DNA from: Lineus longissimus
Taxonomy: Eukaryota > Nemertea > Pilidiophora > Heteronemertea > Lineidae
Assembly (NCBI RefSeq): GCF_910592395.1
Contig: NC_088313.1
Coordinates: 3,908,501 to 3,972,500 of the forward strand
DNA: 64,000 nt
Reading direction: 5' to 3'
The position numbers were made by a program, and so were the translations under genes. Shown in pieces: positions 61,701 to 64,000 of the stretch (its first letter is position 1; every line of letters begins with the position of its first letter). The notes beneath the pieces are model-generated. The model was not told where the DNA came from. It searched no databases and saw nothing but the letters and a program-made list of their open reading frames with translations.

Positions 61701-62581
61701 ACTACACACTAGTGACTACTGTCCTCGGTGGATTGTTACATTTCCTGTCTATGGACATAGCTTTTGCCGAGCGGGAGAGGGCAGAGTTGCCGGTTTACCA
61801 GACCGGCCAGAGGGCCTAGGACTAGGTTTGAAATTGAGGGCCCTTCCTCACTCAATCGTTTGTCATGGTATGGGGGGGGGGGGAGTGGTGCTGAAAATCG
61901 ATCTGAAAATCAACTTTCCATAATGTGTGAAAACAGCTTTGACAATAGGCAATAGAGCAAAACAATCATGCATCATTGACCAGTTTATTTACATTTTGCA
62001 AGATTGTACACGTGCACCAAACCACCACATGTCCATGATTTCGTCGTTGTTGTTGTTGTTGTTGTTGTTGGCGTTGAAGAAACCCAAAAATAAACTGTGG
62101 GTCAAAAAGATGTGGAGGTGACTTCAATTCAATCATTTGAGAAAACGCGTATGTTGGTGCTAATCTCAATAGGTTGACAAAATACCTAACTACTATATGA
62201 CATTTTTAATCATCTGCTAGCATTTTTAACAACGAATAAGCCCCTCCTACGTCAAACAATCTAGTCGAACTCACCCTTCTTGGGTAACCCCCTTCTCCCC
62301 GTCCGAGACTTGCGACTATTTTTGGTGTATGGAAGCGGTTTATGATCCCCGTTTGCGGGCGCCGTGGGACTCCGTCCCCCTTCATCGGACCCTTCTTTGG
62401 GAACGTAAGGGTACTTGGACGGCCTCTTCGCACGCTTGATAACTCTCATCTCTTTATTCCCATCGTCTAACTTCGCAATCAGCTCATCTTCCTCGGTCTC
62501 CACGCTAATGTTCATGTTGTTTTCGTCAGCAGCGAGGAATCCATTTTGGAATTCGTCAGGAAGTTCCATTGCGCTAGACAT
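52769..62581 (-). CDS. PDCD4: PDCD4: programmed cell death 4, eIF4A inhibitor, 462 aa
   Basis: Ten coding exons join in phase: 62581-62275, 58380-58277, 57568-57455, 56656-56432, 56046-55949, 55461-55347, 54997-54890, 54162-54052, 53549-53410, 52835-52769 (1389 nt; human PDCD4 is 469 aa). PDCD4 binds the helicase eIF4A through two MA3 domains and blocks cap-dependent translation. MA3-1 spans about residues 148-270 (HRELCSMLISDLYG) and MA3-2 about 312-435 (LEVPHFHHELVYE, IYDNMPDICLDVP). The basic SRTGRRGLPKKGG and GKGTWGKPG motifs before MA3-1 and the C-terminal RGRKRFVSEGDGG, the Akt/S6K phosphorylation site in mammals, are conserved. The mammalian beta-TrCP degron near the N terminus is not kept as such; DEGGRS stands at 66-71. 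Intron 1 is 3.9 kb; introns hold MITEs, a 30-bp minisatellite and SINE pieces. Confidence 0.97.
54673..54832. repeat. 30-bp minisatellite in a PDCD4 intron
   Basis: About five units of CAGTATCCACTGCAACCTTG followed by TCACCAATGG, exactly 30 bp each. The period is a multiple of three, so several long frames arise as artefacts. Confidence 0.92.
55063..55331 (-). repeat. Tandem pair of tRNA-SINE fragments, period 134 bp
   Basis: GGTAGCAACAGGGGACCAAC starts at 55063 and 55197. On the minus strand each unit contains TGGCATAGTGGTAAGAGG or a close variant (A box). The pair lies in the PDCD4 intron just upstream of the exon at 54997-54890, next to the exon at 55461-55347. Confidence 0.75.
56701..56957. 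mobile_element. MITE, CAGYRGAACCTC family, copy 4
   Basis: Lies in a PDCD4 intron about 45 bp beyond an exon edge. At 257 bp it is longer than the other copies because an internal block (TTGACCTCTCTAA...GGTCCCA) is duplicated. Confidence 0.75.
58464..58479. repeat. G16 run in PDCD4 intron 1
   Basis: Sixteen G residues about 85 bp from the 58380 splice acceptor of PDCD4. Confidence 0.9.
59157..59335. repeat. Tandem repeat, three units of ~60 bp
   Basis: CTTATTCCTGAATCAAGG begins at 59174 and 59234, and a variant at 59296, each followed by GGCCAGAT-type sequence. Located in PDCD4 intron 1. Confidence 0.85.
60124..60273. mobile_element. MITE, CAGYRGAACCTC family, copy 5
   Basis: ACAGTAGAACCTCTCTATCA to GGGAGATTCCGCTGTA; slightly shortened; in PDCD4 intron 1. 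Confidence 0.75.
60948..61148. mobile_element. 201-bp foldback MITE
   Basis: TAGGCCCTTTGCCAGA...ACGCCGGTACCACCTAGGG and CCCTAGGTGGTACCGGCGTA...GGGCCTA are inverted copies. The interior also pairs (ACAATAGATCTTCAC with GTGAAGGT), so nearly the entire element can form one hairpin. Lies in PDCD4 intron 1. Confidence 0.85.
62042..62072. repeat. (GTT)n microsatellite
   Basis: About nine GTT triplets in PDCD4 intron 1, just upstream of which is a G12 run at 61872-61883. Confidence 0.9.
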
Positions 62582-63137
62582 CGTCTTATAATCCCGTTGG
62601 TCTCCCCGAATGTGAAATAATTAGATATTAGCAATCTTAAGTATGCGTACTATGCAACTGTGCAGATGTCAGATGAAAATATGTACACGATAATGTCAAA
62701 AATCTGTAAATAATGCAAATCTATCAGACCCTCATTCCAAGAACAACATGGAGTTTGTTTTGCTTTTCTTCACGCGAGGTATGACGTGTTTATATTGCCA
62801 CGTGATTAAAAGCGTGGCCAAGGATTGGCTAATCTCTTAATTGGGTCATCCAGCGCCAAATATGAAATAGGGGTCGTCTCACGAATATCATCACCATCAT
62901 TGTTCAAATGACGCATGTCCAGTGCGTGGTGGTGTAGTCCATCTAGCCCAGCACTAAGATAATCCACATACATATCTTTAACCTCTGGTACCGAGATCCA
63001 GGGTGCAGATACAGTTAGGCCCTATCGAACATACAGCTATTGTTCACATGTATATTTTACGCATGAGACTACGACTCTCGTTACACGGCCTCATTGAATA
63101 GTTTTATCTACTGGTCATAGATGGCGAAAGTGTCGCG
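62582..63137. promoter_or_regulatory. Bidirectional PDCD4/FAHD1 promoter interval
   Basis: 556 bp separate the two divergent start codons. It contains an E-box CACGTG (62799-62804), an ATGACGTG CRE-like motif near 62781 and a CCAAT box on the minus strand (ATTGG at 62824-62828). There is no repeat or TATA box in the core. The motif cluster supports a shared promoter; activity is inferred. Confidence 0.5.
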
Positions 63138-64000
63138 ATGGCGTCAACAAAAGTTACCAAATTTGTCGAATTTGGCAAGAAAATAGTTGCTGTTGGCAGG
63201 AATTTCAGGTATTGTCATCAATGATTGTTGTAGTCAACAATTAAATCAATTAAATGACATAACGACCGCAGTCGCTGATTCATCATGACATAGTCTGAGA
63301 TTGAATGAAGGGCATTCAGTGATTCAGAGGGCAGAGTCCAAATACACTATCCAGTACAGGGTGGGCCAGAAAAGACACTGAACAGCACATTTGGATTGGC
63401 TGCCATTGTTTTGGCTTGACATGCCCTCTATGGTAAGGGGTATCCTTGTTCTGTGATGGAGAAAAACATGTAGAAATAGCCTTGGGCTACACATAGTTCT
63501 AGTATGGAAGTGATGCATTTACAGTTGCCTGATGGTAGATCATAAAAACTTCAAAATGTGATTTCTCCACCACCAGCTTCAGTTGTCCATACGTCTGATT
63601 TTCATGAAATTGGTAACTGGGCAGGGTGAGGCACAACCAGGTCAAAGATATTAAAAAGCCCATCCCAAGATGTATAGTGACCAGGCAAAGTTCTCATGAA
63701 GGAAATCAGGTGGATGAAGACAATGTCACAACCTACCCTGCTTAGTCACAATCGGAGTGAAGAAAATATAACACTACATTCTCCCCTTCTCTTTTTGCAA
63801 GAGTATTTTACATGCTGCCAGTGCCACTGCTGCAAGACCCCAAGTGTTGGGATTATTACATTCCTTTTCATCAGTCCCCTGCATGATCTCATCTAAAAAG
63901 TATTGATGCTATCCATCTTCTGTTATAGTGAACATGCTGCTGAACTTGGAAATGCCATTCCTACTGAACCTATCATCTTCCTCAAACCAACATCAGCTTA
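63138..64000 (+). CDS. FAHD1: FAHD1 acylpyruvase / oxaloacetate decarboxylase, 5' part only
   Basis: Two exons, 63138-63208 and 63929 to the window edge, join in phase (AG + T). The joined peptide begins [20 protein letters not shown] and continues [19 protein letters not shown] then IFLKPTSAY. It matches the FAHD1 start (GKNIVCVGRNYADH and EPVLFLKPSTAY in mammals). The family hydrolyses acylpyruvates and decarboxylates oxaloacetate in mitochondria; the metal site and catalytic residues lie beyond the window. An upstream out-of-frame ATG at 63121 overlaps the start and might reduce translation. Divergent from PDCD4. Confidence 0.9.

Overview
The window is nuclear DNA of an animal. Genes are split by GT-AG introns (mostly about 0.1-1.5 kb, one of 3.9 kb), lie on both strands, and are separated by DNA full of small inverted-repeat elements, tRNA-derived SINE pieces, minisatellites and long G/C runs. 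The mix of proteins (nanos, PDCD4, ARL10-like, FAHD1, a kringle protein, a Trunk/PTTH-like prohormone) and the repeat style (TGTACA-rich, TAGGCCTA-rich, MITE-dense) suggest a marine invertebrate, perhaps a lophotrochozoan such as a mollusc, brachiopod or relative. The species cannot be read from the sequence. All gene models were assembled by hand from splice sites and reading phase; no transcript or database evidence was available.

Layout. 1-4.7 kb: repeats and a probable 3' flank. 4.7-6.5 kb (-): an unrecognised 442-residue phosphoprotein-like gene. 7.6-9.4 kb (+): a complete four-exon ARL10-like small GTPase, head to head with the former. 9.4-15.7 kb: a SINE, a 165-bp higher-order satellite, and probably the nanos 3' UTR. 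15.7-19.7 kb (-): nanos, with both CCHC fingers and a probable extra 5' coding exon; a piggyBac-like MITE lies in its first intron. 20.1-24.7 kb: two ~720-bp direct repeats enclose a 1.2-kb inverted-repeat element and a broken, rearranged nanos copy. 25.1-30.0 kb (-): a six-exon secreted prohormone with a furin-type site and a Trunk/PTTH-like cysteine pattern. 35.7-41.2 kb (+): an eleven-exon secreted protein with five sushi-like repeats and a novel Cys-rich tail. 42.6-44.2 kb (-): a secreted single-kringle protein with a mucin-like tail. 44.2-52.8 kb: repeats and possibly the PDCD4 3' UTR. 52.8-62.6 kb (-): complete ten-exon PDCD4. 63.1-64.0 kb (+): the start of FAHD1, divergent from PDCD4.

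No operon-like logic is expected or seen. Two head-to-head pairs (unknown gene/ARL10 and PDCD4/FAHD1) may share promoters. Three neighbouring genes encode secreted proteins (prohormone, sushi-like protein, kringle-mucin); all three have signal-peptide exons ending in phase 1, as is usual for extracellular modular genes. The most interesting items are the Trunk/PTTH-like prohormone, the five-repeat sushi-like protein with micro-exon linkers, and the nanos locus with its extra 5' exon and rearranged duplicate.
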